Source: JBFMAE01 sp040756085 (GTDB taxonomy: Bacteria; Desulfobacterota; BSN033; UBA1163). Taken from it: DNA of 13,685 nt. Numbering within the stretch: the stretch's first letter is position 1; each line of letters opens with the position of its first letter. Positions 1 to 7,413 of the stretch are shown here, piece by piece. The notes beneath the pieces are model-generated. The model made no database searches and was not told the DNA's origin. It worked only from the letters and a program-made list of their open reading frames with translations. The translations under genes were made by a program, and so were the position numbers. The stretch covers positions 1 to 13,685 of the forward strand of contig JBFMAE010000036.1 in NCBI GenBank assembly GCA_040756085.1, given 5' to 3'.

Positions 1-439
1 CTCCTGCCGAGGAACAAAAGCAAGTGGAGAGGGGATGATTACAGCCCAGGCCAATGATCGTGGTCTTCTTTCTCTTCTCAAGAAAATAGACATCGGTGTA
101 TTCTCCCCCTACAAAAACCTTTTCGATGATGGAGATCGCTTCGATATCGCAGGGTCTAGCTCCAAAAAGAATCCTCTCCCTCTTTACCTCTTCCATGGAG
201 GTCATCTGGTTTTGTTTCCCGGCCTTTTTATACAGAAACATGACTTCGGATTGGGGGAAGAATATTTCCTTCGCGGGTTTTTGAGGGTTAGGGTGTGTGA
301 GATCCACTTCCGCGGATTGGTCAATCTTCTTGAAGACAGAGACTCCTTCTGCGAGTTGAACCGGTGCAAAGAGGTCGTATTCATCCATCAGGCTTTGTAA
401 AAAGTGTCTAAGATCTTTTTTATCCAGCTTCAACTTCAT
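1..439 (-). CDS. AsrA/HydB/FlxB-like 4Fe-4S protein, partial (3' end off window)
   Basis: This is the first 146 residues of an iron-sulfur protein of the family that includes anaerobic sulfite reductase subunit A, sulfhydrogenase beta subunit and FlxB. Visible family marks are an FPQSE segment near residues 61-65, the GARPCD motif at residues 93-98, and a cysteine-rich turn with C133, C140 and C142 (LGCNHPLSTCFC). The ferredoxin clusters expected in the C-terminal half are beyond the left edge. In this family the protein passes electrons between a flavoprotein that oxidises NAD(P)H and other Fe-S subunits in the cytoplasm. The ATG overlaps the stop of the upstream gene as ATGA, so translation is probably coupled; an AGGA ribosome site sits 9 nt upstream. 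The next gene to the left is predicted to be the NAD(P)H/FAD subunit (AsrB/HydG/FlxA-like), but this cannot be seen. The family call is fairly sure; the exact subfamily is inferred from the neighbours. Confidence 0.8.
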   Translation of the reverse strand, partial: MKLKLDKKDLRHFLQSLMDEYDLFAPVQLAEGVSVFKKIDQSAEVDLTHPNPQKPAKEIFFPQSEVMFLYKKAGKQNQMTSMEEVKRERILFGARPCDIEAISIIEKVFVGGEYTDVYFLEKRKKTTIIGLGCNHPLSTCFCSSAG

Positions 440-1398
440 TTGATAAATTCCTGCCGATCCTCAATTTCATAAGTAGAAAGGGGAGGGGAAGTCTCTGGAT
501 CGATTCCCGTCTCAAAGCGGAAGAGTTCTTTTATGTCCTGATTCAATTTCTGTGTGAGATAGGTGAGCCGAATTTCCATCGGACAGGCTCGTTCACAAGC
601 ACCGCAACCTGTGCACCTTCCTGTTTGATGATAGGCCCTCACTATGTGATAGAATTCAATGTCTGAAGGAGACAAACCCTTCTCAATCCACTTCGGATTC
701 GAACTGTCGACAAAACATTCCGTACAGTAACACATGGGACAGACTTCCCGACAGGCATAGCATCGGATACAACGACTGGACTCTTTCTCAAAATATTTCC
801 ACCGTTCTTCTGAAGACTTTTTTTCAAACTCCTTGACCTCAGGATGTGTTTCTATAATGGAAATTTCTTCTACAGGATCTCCTACCAGTACATTCGCCAG
901 CATGGGCGTTCGATGAATACATACCTGACAGGAAGAATAGAGAAAGTCATCCCGTTTCAGTGCTGTTTTAAAATCTTCGCCTTCCACAATGATCTGATCC
1001 CCTTGCTCATTGGCACGAAGTATTTCTCCTTTAACTGCTCTCTTCACCCTTCTTCGATCCACCATCCTGTGGCAGGGGACTCCAATTAAAAATAATTGAT
1101 CCGGCTTGAACCTCTTTTCGAGGGAGAGGGCGATGATCGAACGGGTATCACATCCTTTGACCACGAGTCCCAGTTTAAATGAGCTGAATTTATGAAGATA
1201 GGTGGATAGGTTATTCTCACAGAAAGAATTCCAGATTAAACGATCCACCTCTTTAGGGGTTCTGATGAATATAGGCGTGGTTCGAAGGGGTAGGGTCCAT
1301 TCACCAAAACCGATGACGAGGTCCACCGCTTTTTTTGAAAGGAGTTCTTTTGCCGTCTCTCTGATCTTGTCTTGAATTGCCTTTTGTCTTTGTTCCAT
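436..1398 (-). CDS. FrhB-like N-terminal domain plus ferredoxin-type Fe-S protein (FlxC-like)
   Basis: A cytoplasmic electron-transfer protein of 320 residues. The N-terminal half resembles the F420-hydrogenase/dehydrogenase beta-subunit (FrhB) fold, with a VVKGCDTRS motif near residues 79-87 and an SSCQVC pair (C157, C160). The C-terminal half holds two ferredoxin motifs. The first is C210-C213-C216-C220 and runs straight into three more cysteines (C223, C225, C228); the second is C262-C265-C268-C272. It lies between an MvhD-like gene and an AsrA/FlxB-like gene, the place of FlxC in FlxABCD-HdrABC clusters, so it probably relays electrons within that complex. The frame is open up to a TTG at 1422, but no ribosome site precedes it. 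I chose the ATG at 1398, which has GGAAAGAAG about 13 nt upstream; a TTG at 1404 has the better 7-nt spacing and is an alternative. The stop overlaps the next ATG. The FlxC equivalence is inferred. Confidence 0.8.
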   Translation of the reverse strand: MEQRQKAIQDKIRETAKELLSKKAVDLVIGFGEWTLPLRTTPIFIRTPKEVDRLIWNSFCENNLSTYLHKFSSFKLGLVVKGCDTRSIIALSLEKRFKPDQLFLIGVPCHRMVDRRRVKRAVKGEILRANEQGDQIIVEGEDFKTALKRDDFLYSSCQVCIHRTPMLANVLVGDPVEEISIIETHPEVKEFEKKSSEERWKYFEKESSRCIRCYACREVCPMCYCTECFVDSSNPKWIEKGLSPSDIEFYHIVRAYHQTGRCTGCGACERACPMEIRLTYLTQKLNQDIKELFRFETGIDPETSPPLSTYEIEDRQEFIK

Positions 1399-1432
1399 AG
1401 CCAACGTTGATCTTCTTTCCAAAGTCGCTGGA

Positions 1433-1535
1433 AGGGTTCAAGCCTGCCTGCCGCAGGCAGGGATTCAAGGGTTCTAGGGTTCAAGTGTTTAAGATGTTTT
1501 TCCTTGAACCCTTGACCACTTGACCCCTTGAATCC
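1433..1535. repeat. Inverted/tandem CTTGAACCC-type repeat with embedded palindrome
   Basis: This fills the gap between the MvhD-like and FrhB-like genes. GGATTCAAGGG (1461-1471) is exactly inverted at 1525-1535, and GGGTTCAAG (1477-1485) is exactly inverted at 1503-1511, so the region can fold into a long hairpin. The right arm is an imperfect tandem of CTTGAACCC/CTTGACC units. The left side also holds a perfect 8-bp stem, CCTGCCTG/CAGGCAGG, with a CCG loop (1443-1461). The right end coincides with the last base read in the MvhD-like TAG stop. There is no T-run on the minus-strand side that would make it a classic terminator. It looks like a dispersed intergenic repeat; its origin is unknown. 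Confidence 0.75.
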
Positions 1536-1954
1536 TATTTTTTGACAAATCGCTTTGAGGGTCCTAATTTTTTAATATCTTGGGTGACTTCTTCAACGAC
1601 CTGAGAAAATTTCCCTCCCTCTGCTGCAGAGACCCAGGAGAACTGGACCCGACCTTCTTCAAACCCAAGATATTCGAGGAACCGCTTCAGGGTTGCTGAC
1701 TTTCTCCTTCCTATATAGTTTCCGCTGAGATAATGGCAATCCCCAGGATGGCAGCCAGACACTAATACTCCATCGATTCCGCTCTGAAGGGCCTTGAGGA
1801 TAAAAAGAGGATTGATCCTCCCGGAGCAGGGGACCCGAATCACCCGAATGTTCGGGGGATACTGAATCCTCGATGTTCCGGCAAGATCTGCCCCAGCATA
1901 AGAACACCAGTTACAAAGGAAAGCTAAAATTTTGGGTTCCCAATTCATTTCCAT
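1535..1954 (-). CDS. mvhD: MvhD/FlxD-like hydrogenase iron-sulfur (delta) subunit
   Basis: A [2Fe-2S] protein of 139 residues in the MvhD family, which docks on HdrA and delivers electrons to it from a hydrogenase, formate dehydrogenase or NADH-oxidising module. The family signature is clear: CNWCSYAGAD with C14 and C17, VPCSGRINP with C43, and SGCHPGDCHY with C68 and C73, followed by ISGN-like LSGN. The length is normal for the stand-alone subunit. It lies 73 nt downstream of hdrA and upstream of two Fe-S genes. No methyl-viologen hydrogenase gene is present in the window, so the FlxD role (electron entry from an NADH flavoprotein) fits better than true MvhD. The ATG at 1954 has only a weak ribosome site; a second ATG lies two codons inside. 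The stop abuts an intergenic repeat, so the last residues may have been reshaped by it. Confidence 0.9.
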   Translation of the reverse strand: MEMNWEPKILAFLCNWCSYAGADLAGTSRIQYPPNIRVIRVPCSGRINPLFILKALQSGIDGVLVSGCHPGDCHYLSGNYIGRRKSATLKRFLEYLGFEEGRVQFSWVSAAEGGKFSQVVEEVTQDIKKLGPSKRFVKK

Positions 1955-1981
1955 TGCTGCATCTTTACAAAATAAATTCCT

Positions 1982-2025
1982 AATCCCTCCAACCCCCCTT
2001 TAGCAAAGGGGGGAGAGGGGGGATT
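1982..2025. repeat. REP-like hairpin between hdrA and mvhD-like gene
   Basis: A perfect 9-bp stem CCCCCCTTT/AAAGGGGGG (1993-2001 with 2005-2013) has a 3-nt loop. It is continued, after a small internal loop, by nine more pairs (1982-1990 with 2017-2025, one G-T). On the minus-strand transcript the hairpin is not followed by a U-run, so it is more like a REP-type mRNA stabiliser or a partial attenuator than a terminator. It sits 3 nt beyond the hdrA stop. Confidence 0.75.
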
Positions 2026-2027
2026 TT

Positions 2028-5000
2028 TCATCCCAGAGCCAGCTCTGTGATCTGTGCAACCACCTCTGTGTTCGTGAAACCTTTCAAATCAACGGAGCCT
2101 GAACGGCAAGAGGCAGTGCAAGCACCACATCCTTTGCAAAGAGCTTTGTTAATTTGAGCTACCTGTTTTTCGCCTACGGTCGTTCTTTTCGTTAAGATCT
2201 CAATGGCTTTATATGGACAAACACTCTCACAGAGGCCACATCCGATGCACTTTTTTTCATCCACCTCGGAGATGGTGCCAATTGTCTCGAGATGCGTTTT
2301 TGAAAGGTAAGTCAAAGCACGGGCGACGGCCGCATTGGCTTGGGAAATGCTTTCTTCAATCGATTTTGGACTATGAGCGAGTCCAGCCAGAAAGATTCCC
2401 TCTGTTGCAAAGTCGACGGGTCTCAGTTTCATATGGGCTTCTAAAAAGAAACCATCCTCATTCAGAGGGACCTTCAACATCTTTGACAGACGTTCATTTT
2501 CAGAGGCAGGGACGATTCCTGGACTGAGCACTAAAAGATCGGTCTGGATGAGCAAATCATCATGGAGGATTGGTTCATGGACAACCACTTGGAGACCATC
2601 CCCTGTTTCCAGTCGGGGTTCTGTCTCTGGCTCGTAACGGATGAAGAGGACACCTGTCTCTCTTGCCTTTTCATAGTAGTCCTCTTTGAATCCATACGTT
2701 CGGATGTCCCGGTAGAGGATATAGACATTCGTCTCTGGAGCCAGGGCCTTCAGCCTTAAGGCATTCTTGATCGCTTCAGAACAGCAAATCCGACTGCAAT
2801 AGGGTCTTTCGCCATTTCTCGATCCAATGCATTGGATCATGACCACATTTTTTAAGCCTTTTAATCTATCAGGAGAAAACGCTATCCTTTCCTCTAATTC
2901 TTTCTGGGTGATCACATGAGGTTCCTGGCCATAGAAGAATTCTCTGGGTCGATACTCCTCTGCACCCGTAGCCACGATGATAATTCCATGGTCGAGATCC
3001 TTCACCTCATGATCCATTCTGACCTGAGTCTTAAAATTTCCAACAAATCCCTCCACCTTTTCGATGGTTGTCTCAGTCATGAGATGGATTCGTGGATCCT
3101 TCTCCACTTCTTTGATCAGATGTTCTAAGTGGGTTTGGGCATCCATTCCCTCGAGCGTGAAATGAATTGTTCTTGCTTTTCCCCCGAAATGAGTTTCTTT
3201 TTCAACCAGATAGACTTCATAGCCAGCCTGGGCAATCTTCTGGGCAGCGGTCATCCCGGCCAAGCCTCCTCCAATCACTAAGGCCTTCTGATTCATCTCG
3301 ACCGTCTGTGTCGGAAGGGGATCGAGGTGAGCCGCTTTGGCAATGGCCATTCTGACAAGATCCTTTGCCTTCTCGGTTGCCTCCTTGGGTTGAGTCATGT
3401 GGACCCAGGAGCACTGATCTCGAATATTGGCCATATCGAAGAGATAACGGTTAAGCCCTGCCTCACGGATGGTATCCTGGAAAAGGGGTTCGTGGGTTCG
3501 AGGCGTGCACGAGGCGACGACCACTCGGTTTAATTGATGCTCTTCGATCATCTTTTTGATCTGCTCTTGGGTGTCCTGAGAGCAGGTGTATAGGTTTCCC
3601 TCTGCATGGACAACATTCGGTAGGTTTTTAGCATATTCCACCACAGCCGGTACATCCACGACCCCTCCGATATTGATCCCGCAGTGACAGATGAAGGCTC
3701 CGATTCGGGGCCCTTGATAATTCACATTCTTTTCCGGAACATATTCCTTTTCGGTGACTAAAGTTCCTCTTGCCTCGGCAAGAAGAGAAGAAGCTTCTGC
3801 CGCCACAGCACTCGCCTGGGCAACGGTCTCAGGAACATCTTTCGGGCCGGAGAAGACACCACTGACGAAGATCCCTCCCCTCGATGTTTGGAGAGGAGAA
3901 AAGATGTAGGTTTTGGCAAAACCATATTCGTTGAGATCAATATTAAAAATATTTGCGATCTCCTGATGACTTCGTGTTGGTTCAAGGCCAACCGAGAGGA
4001 CGACGAGGTCAAACTCCTCAGAGACCATCTCTCCCTCTTCGGTCTCATAATGGATAGTCAGGTGATGGGTCTTCGGATCCTCTTTGATATGGGAGACTCG
4101 GGATCGGATATAGCGAACTCCATATTCCTTTTTCGCCCTTTCGATGTACTTATCAAAATCCTTTCCATAAGCCCTCATATCCATGTAGAAGATGGTGGGT
4201 TTGATTTCCGGGGCATGTTCTTTCGCGATGACCGCTTCTTTGGTAGCGTACATACAGCAAACCGAGGAGCAATAACCTTTTCCAATGTGGGAATCTCTTG
4301 ATCCCACGCATTGAATCCATGCCACTCTTCTGGGATGTTTCTGATCCGAAGGTCTCAGGATTTGGCCCTTGAAGGGTCCTGAGGCGGAAAGAAATCGCTC
4401 AAATTCGATGCTCGAAACGACATTGGGAAATCTTCCATAGCCATATTCGCTTTTCAAAGAAGGCTCAAACTCATCAAATCCTGGAGAGAGGATGATGGAA
4501 CCGACCTCAATCTCCAACTGCTCATTCTTCATCCAATGATCAATGGCTTTTGCCTCACAAGCTTTAATACACTCCAGGCACTCCGAACATCCTCCGCATT
4601 GGAGGCAGCGCTCTGCCTCCTTGATCACATCCTCTTCTCTCAGACCGAGGTTCACTTCATTAAAATTTCTTCTTTCCTTCAAAGGCAGGGCGGTCATCGA
4701 AGCTCTCTCTCGATACTCCACGCCATCGATATCAATCTTGATGTAGTCTTCCTGAGGTCCTTCAACCTCCCTACCAACCCTCAGGTCTTCACCTCTTAGA
4801 TATCGGTCGATGGAGATGGCTGCTTTTCTTCCAGCCCCCATGGCATCGATATAAGTCTGAGGTCCGGTCACCACATCCCCCCCAGCGAAAATACCTTTCA
4901 CACTGGTCTCGAGGGTGAGGGGATCCGCTTCAATTCCTCCCCAACGAGTCGTCTTGATTCCGTCCTTTTTATTGAGGAAAGAAAGGTCAGAGGATTGGCT

Positions 5001-6494
5001 GATGGCTGGAATAATCGTATCCGCTTCGATGATGAATTCTGATCCAGGAATGGGCACTGGTCTGGGTCGGCCGGATTCATCGAGATCGCCCAACTCCATT
5101 CGGCAGCATTCCATCCCTCGTATCTCACCCTTCTCAATCAACAATCGGGTTGGAGCAGTGAGGTATTCAATCTTAATCCCTTCATGTTCTGCCTCTTCAA
5201 TCTCCTCCTCCTGGGCAGGCATTTCACTGCGGGTACGGCGGTACGCAATGGTCACTTCCTTCGATTCCAGACGCAACGCTGTTCTGGCCGCATCGATGGC
5301 TGCATTTCCTCCTCCGACAACAACCACTTTTTCGCCTATCTTGACCGATTCTCCCAGTGCCACCTTCCTCAGAAAGTCGACCGCATGGAGGATGCCTCGA
5401 GCCTCTTCTCCCTCAAGCCCGAGCTTTCGGCTTTTATGGGCACCTGTGGCAATAAAGATGGCATCATAACCTTGAGCCTTGAGTTCTTGAAGGGGAAGGT
5501 TTGGGCCGATAGGTGTATTGAGCTTCAGCTCAATACCCATGCGAATAAGGTAACCGATCTCTTTATTAAGGACATTTCGAGGTAACCGATATTCAGGGAT
5601 TCCAACGGCGAGCATCCCCCCTGCCACGGGAAGGACTTCGAAGATTGTCACATCATAACCCATCTTTCGGAGATCATAGGCAGCGAGCAAGCCTGCAGGA
5701 CCTGCACCCACAATCGCAACCTTCTTACCATTTTCTTCGGGAACAGAAAGATCGGTCTTATCTTCTTTCTCATAGTCTGAAACAAATCGCTTCAGGCCGT
5801 CAATGGCGATAGACCCTTCTACTCGGTTTTGAGTCGTGCCGACATCTTTTCTTCGACAAACCGATTCACAGGGATGAGTACAGATGCGACCGGTAATGCC
5901 TGGAAATGGATTTTTTTGCCTGACCAGGGCTAAGGCCTCTTCAAATTTACCAACCGAAATGAGAGCGATATACCCTTGGGCATTGACATGGATCGGGCAG
6001 GTTGCACGGCAGGGAGGAGTTCCCTTCTTTTCAATACCATAAGCACTTGGCATGGCCTGGGCGAAGAGCTGATAAATGGCGGCCCGTGTGACGAGACCCT
6101 GCTCGTAATCATTAGGGATCTTGACCGGACAGACCTTTACACAATCTCCGCATGCCTTACAGTCTTCAATCGTCACATAGCGGGCCTTCTTTTGAATCCG
6201 AACCTTAAAATTTCCTGGAGCTCCTTCGACTTTCTCAACTTTTGCATTGGTCAGGATCTGAATATTCCGGTGTCTCCCTGCATCCACCAATTTAGGAGAC
6301 ATGATGCACATGGAGCAGTCGTTGGTAGGGAAGGTCTTATCCAATTGCGCCATGGTCCCACCAATGCTCAGATTCTTTTCTAAGAGGTAGACCTTAAAAC
6401 CCGATTCAGCGAGGTCTAAGGAGGTCTGGATTCCTCCTATGCCTGCGCCGACGACCAATACGGCTCCAATCGGATTCTTGGAGGATTGGCTCAT
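2028..6494 (-). CDS. hdrA: Tandem HdrA flavoprotein with inserted GltD-like NAD(P)H oxidoreductase module
   Basis: A 1488-residue flavin/Fe-S hub of a heterodisulfide-reductase-type complex. Module 1 starts at the HdrA FAD fold (GAGIGG, 16-21) and goes on through a ferredoxin motif (C112, C115, C118, C122). From about residue 150 to 580 a GltD/NfnB-like unit follows: Fe-S cysteines C162, C166, C205, C209, C213, an FAD site IVGAGPAG (261-268) and an NAD(P)H site VVVGGGNAAID (391-401) with YRR at 418-420. Six cysteines at 630-646 come next, then the rest of HdrA with CVGSRD and C742/C746/C747. Module 2 has the canonical HdrA N-terminal Fe-S domain (C936, C938, C971, C996, C1028), a second HdrA FAD fold (1072-1080), C1233/C1237/C1238 and two C-terminal ferredoxin motifs (1416-1426, 1453-1463). 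AGGAGAG lies 9 nt before the ATG, which follows the hdrB stop by 1 nt. Normal HdrA has about 650 residues. Use of NAD(P)H is inferred. Confidence 0.92.
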   Translation of the reverse strand: MSQSSKNPIGAVLVVGAGIGGIQTSLDLAESGFKVYLLEKNLSIGGTMAQLDKTFPTNDCSMCIMSPKLVDAGRHRNIQILTNAKVEKVEGAPGNFKVRIQKKARYVTIEDCKACGDCVKVCPVKIPNDYEQGLVTRAAIYQLFAQAMPSAYGIEKKGTPPCRATCPIHVNAQGYIALISVGKFEEALALVRQKNPFPGITGRICTHPCESVCRRKDVGTTQNRVEGSIAIDGLKRFVSDYEKEDKTDLSVPEENGKKVAIVGAGPAGLLAAYDLRKMGYDVTIFEVLPVAGGMLAVGIPEYRLPRNVLNKEIGYLIRMGIELKLNTPIGPNLPLQELKAQGYDAIFIATGAHKSRKLGLEGEEARGILHAVDFLRKVALGESVKIGEKVVVVGGGNAAIDAARTALRLESKEVTIAYRRTRSEMPAQEEEIEEAEHEGIKIEYLTAPTRLLIEKGEIRGMECCRMELGDLDESGRPRPVPIPGSEFIIEADTIIPAISQSSDLSFLNKKDGIKTTRWGGIEADPLTLETSVKGIFAGGDVVTGPQTYIDAMGAGRKAAISIDRYLRGEDLRVGREVEGPQEDYIKIDIDGVEYRERASMTALPLKERRNFNEVNLGLREEDVIKEAERCLQCGGCSECLECIKACEAKAIDHWMKNEQLEIEVGSIILSPGFDEFEPSLKSEYGYGRFPNVVSSIEFERFLSASGPFKGQILRPSDQKHPRRVAWIQCVGSRDSHIGKGYCSSVCCMYATKEAVIAKEHAPEIKPTIFYMDMRAYGKDFDKYIERAKKEYGVRYIRSRVSHIKEDPKTHHLTIHYETEEGEMVSEEFDLVVLSVGLEPTRSHQEIANIFNIDLNEYGFAKTYIFSPLQTSRGGIFVSGVFSGPKDVPETVAQASAVAAEASSLLAEARGTLVTEKEYVPEKNVNYQGPRIGAFICHCGINIGGVVDVPAVVEYAKNLPNVVHAEGNLYTCSQDTQEQIKKMIEEHQLNRVVVASCTPRTHEPLFQDTIREAGLNRYLFDMANIRDQCSWVHMTQPKEATEKAKDLVRMAIAKAAHLDPLPTQTVEMNQKALVIGGGLAGMTAAQKIAQAGYEVYLVEKETHFGGKARTIHFTLEGMDAQTHLEHLIKEVEKDPRIHLMTETTIEKVEGFVGNFKTQVRMDHEVKDLDHGIIIVATGAEEYRPREFFYGQEPHVITQKELEERIAFSPDRLKGLKNVVMIQCIGSRNGERPYCSRICCSEAIKNALRLKALAPETNVYILYRDIRTYGFKEDYYEKARETGVLFIRYEPETEPRLETGDGLQVVVHEPILHDDLLIQTDLLVLSPGIVPASENERLSKMLKVPLNEDGFFLEAHMKLRPVDFATEGIFLAGLAHSPKSIEESISQANAAVARALTYLSKTHLETIGTISEVDEKKCIGCGLCESVCPYKAIEILTKRTTVGEKQVAQINKALCKGCGACTASCRSGSVDLKGFTNTEVVAQITELALG

Positions 6495-6495
6495 C

Positions 6496-7413
6496 TCAAT
6501 CCGCTCTCCTGTTGACCTTCTTCAGCAATTCCGTTGGCCTCACACGGTTCATCTTCATTCCCAGTTCGTCGGGCTCGATCCCCAAAGCCAGACCCAGGAG
6601 TTGTGGATAGAAGAGGACCGGCAGTTTATATTCTTTCTGATAGACCTTTTCAATTTTACGCTGATTCCCTTCATACATCACGTTACAGAAGGGGCAGATG
6701 AGAACCATGGCATCCACCGGATGGGTACGGATATGTTCCAGCTTTCTTTGAGCCATGGCCAGAGCAACCTGCTCGTCGATGGCCAAAACCCCTCCACCGC
6801 AACACTGAAGTTTGTCTTCATAGTGAATGGAATGGGCTCCCGTGACGTTGATCATCTCATCCAGGCTTTTTGGATCTTCAGGGTCCTCGGTCTTGCCATA
6901 GATGGTCGAGGGTTTGGTATAGTGACAGCCATAATGGGGTGCAACATGAAGGGAGGAGAGATCGACCTCAACCTTCTCTGCAATCTTCTTCCTTCCCACT
7001 TCCTGTTGAAGGACCCGAGTGAAATGGGTGACTCGAACCCCCCCTTCATAATGCATTCCCAGCCACTGGGAGAGGTCTTCATTGATCCGTTTTCGGAGTG
7101 ATTCGTCCTCTTGGATCTCATGATTGGCCTCGGTGAGTGCGCCGCAACAAGCGCTGCAGAGGGTACAGACCGGGAGGCCTTTTCCTTCGGCAAGGGCCAG
7201 ATTGCGGGCCGCCATCAGGAGATAGGCATAACGGTTGACCGATTTGATGGGATAACCGCAGCAGCTGAAATCAGGGATGTCGAGAATCTGTAGTCCCAGC
7301 GTTTCCGCCACTTTCCTGGCGGAGACCTCATAATTCAAGGCCCTGACAGGGACAGTGCACCCCAGAAAGAGGGTATATTGAGAAGGAGGATAATCCTCCG
7401 GTCTATTCTTCAC
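6496..7413 (-). CDS. hdrB: Heterodisulfide reductase subunit B-like protein
   Basis: HdrB carries the non-cubane [4Fe-4S] clusters that reduce or form a disulfide in HdrABC complexes. Both CCG domains are visible in its 305 residues. The first has C19, C51-C52-G and C83/C86/C89/C90. The second has C153, C194-C195-GGG and C230/C233, the spacing expected for the catalytic cysteine sets. Length agrees with HdrB (about 290-310). The natural disulfide substrate in bacteria is not CoM-S-S-CoB and is not revealed here; DsrC trisulfide or another thiol has been proposed for relatives. The start is GTG at 7413, overlapping the end of hdrC by 11 nt, with only a weak G-rich ribosome site, so translational coupling to hdrC is likely. 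hdrA starts 1 nt after its stop. Confidence 0.93.
   Translation of the reverse strand: MKNRPEDYPPSQYTLFLGCTVPVRALNYEVSARKVAETLGLQILDIPDFSCCGYPIKSVNRYAYLLMAARNLALAEGKGLPVCTLCSACCGALTEANHEIQEDESLRKRINEDLSQWLGMHYEGGVRVTHFTRVLQQEVGRKKIAEKVEVDLSSLHVAPHYGCHYTKPSTIYGKTEDPEDPKSLDEMINVTGAHSIHYEDKLQCCGGGVLAIDEQVALAMAQRKLEHIRTHPVDAMVLICPFCNVMYEGNQRKIEKVYQKEYKLPVLFYPQLLGLALGIEPDELGMKMNRVRPTELLKKVNRRAD

Noticed and set aside
35..400. Open frame of 121 codons on the plus strand
   Set aside because: The minus strand here encodes a clear AsrA/HydB-type Fe-S protein (GARPCD, CNHPLSTCFC) coupled by ATGA to the gene before it. The plus-strand frame shows no family motif.
1401..1422. TTG start at 1422 for the FrhB-like protein
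   Set aside because: No ribosome-binding sequence precedes it, while GGAAAGAAG precedes the ATG at 1398 (and a TTG at 1404).
1461..1535. CRISPR-like array from the repeated CTTGAACCC units
   Set aside because: Units are 8-9 nt, contiguous and degenerate, with no spacers and no cas genes.
1993..2025. Plus-strand intrinsic terminator (stem followed by ATTTTT)
   Set aside because: No plus-strand gene ends here; on the transcribed minus strand no U-run follows the stem.
4915..5469. Long plus-strand frame (184 codons) opposite hdrA, and several similar ones at 2213-2527, 3888-4301, 5976-6383 and 6439-7101
   Set aside because: All are antiparallel shadows of the conserved hdrA/hdrB coding sequence, serine/arginine-rich and without recognisable motifs or ribosome sites in a sensible context.
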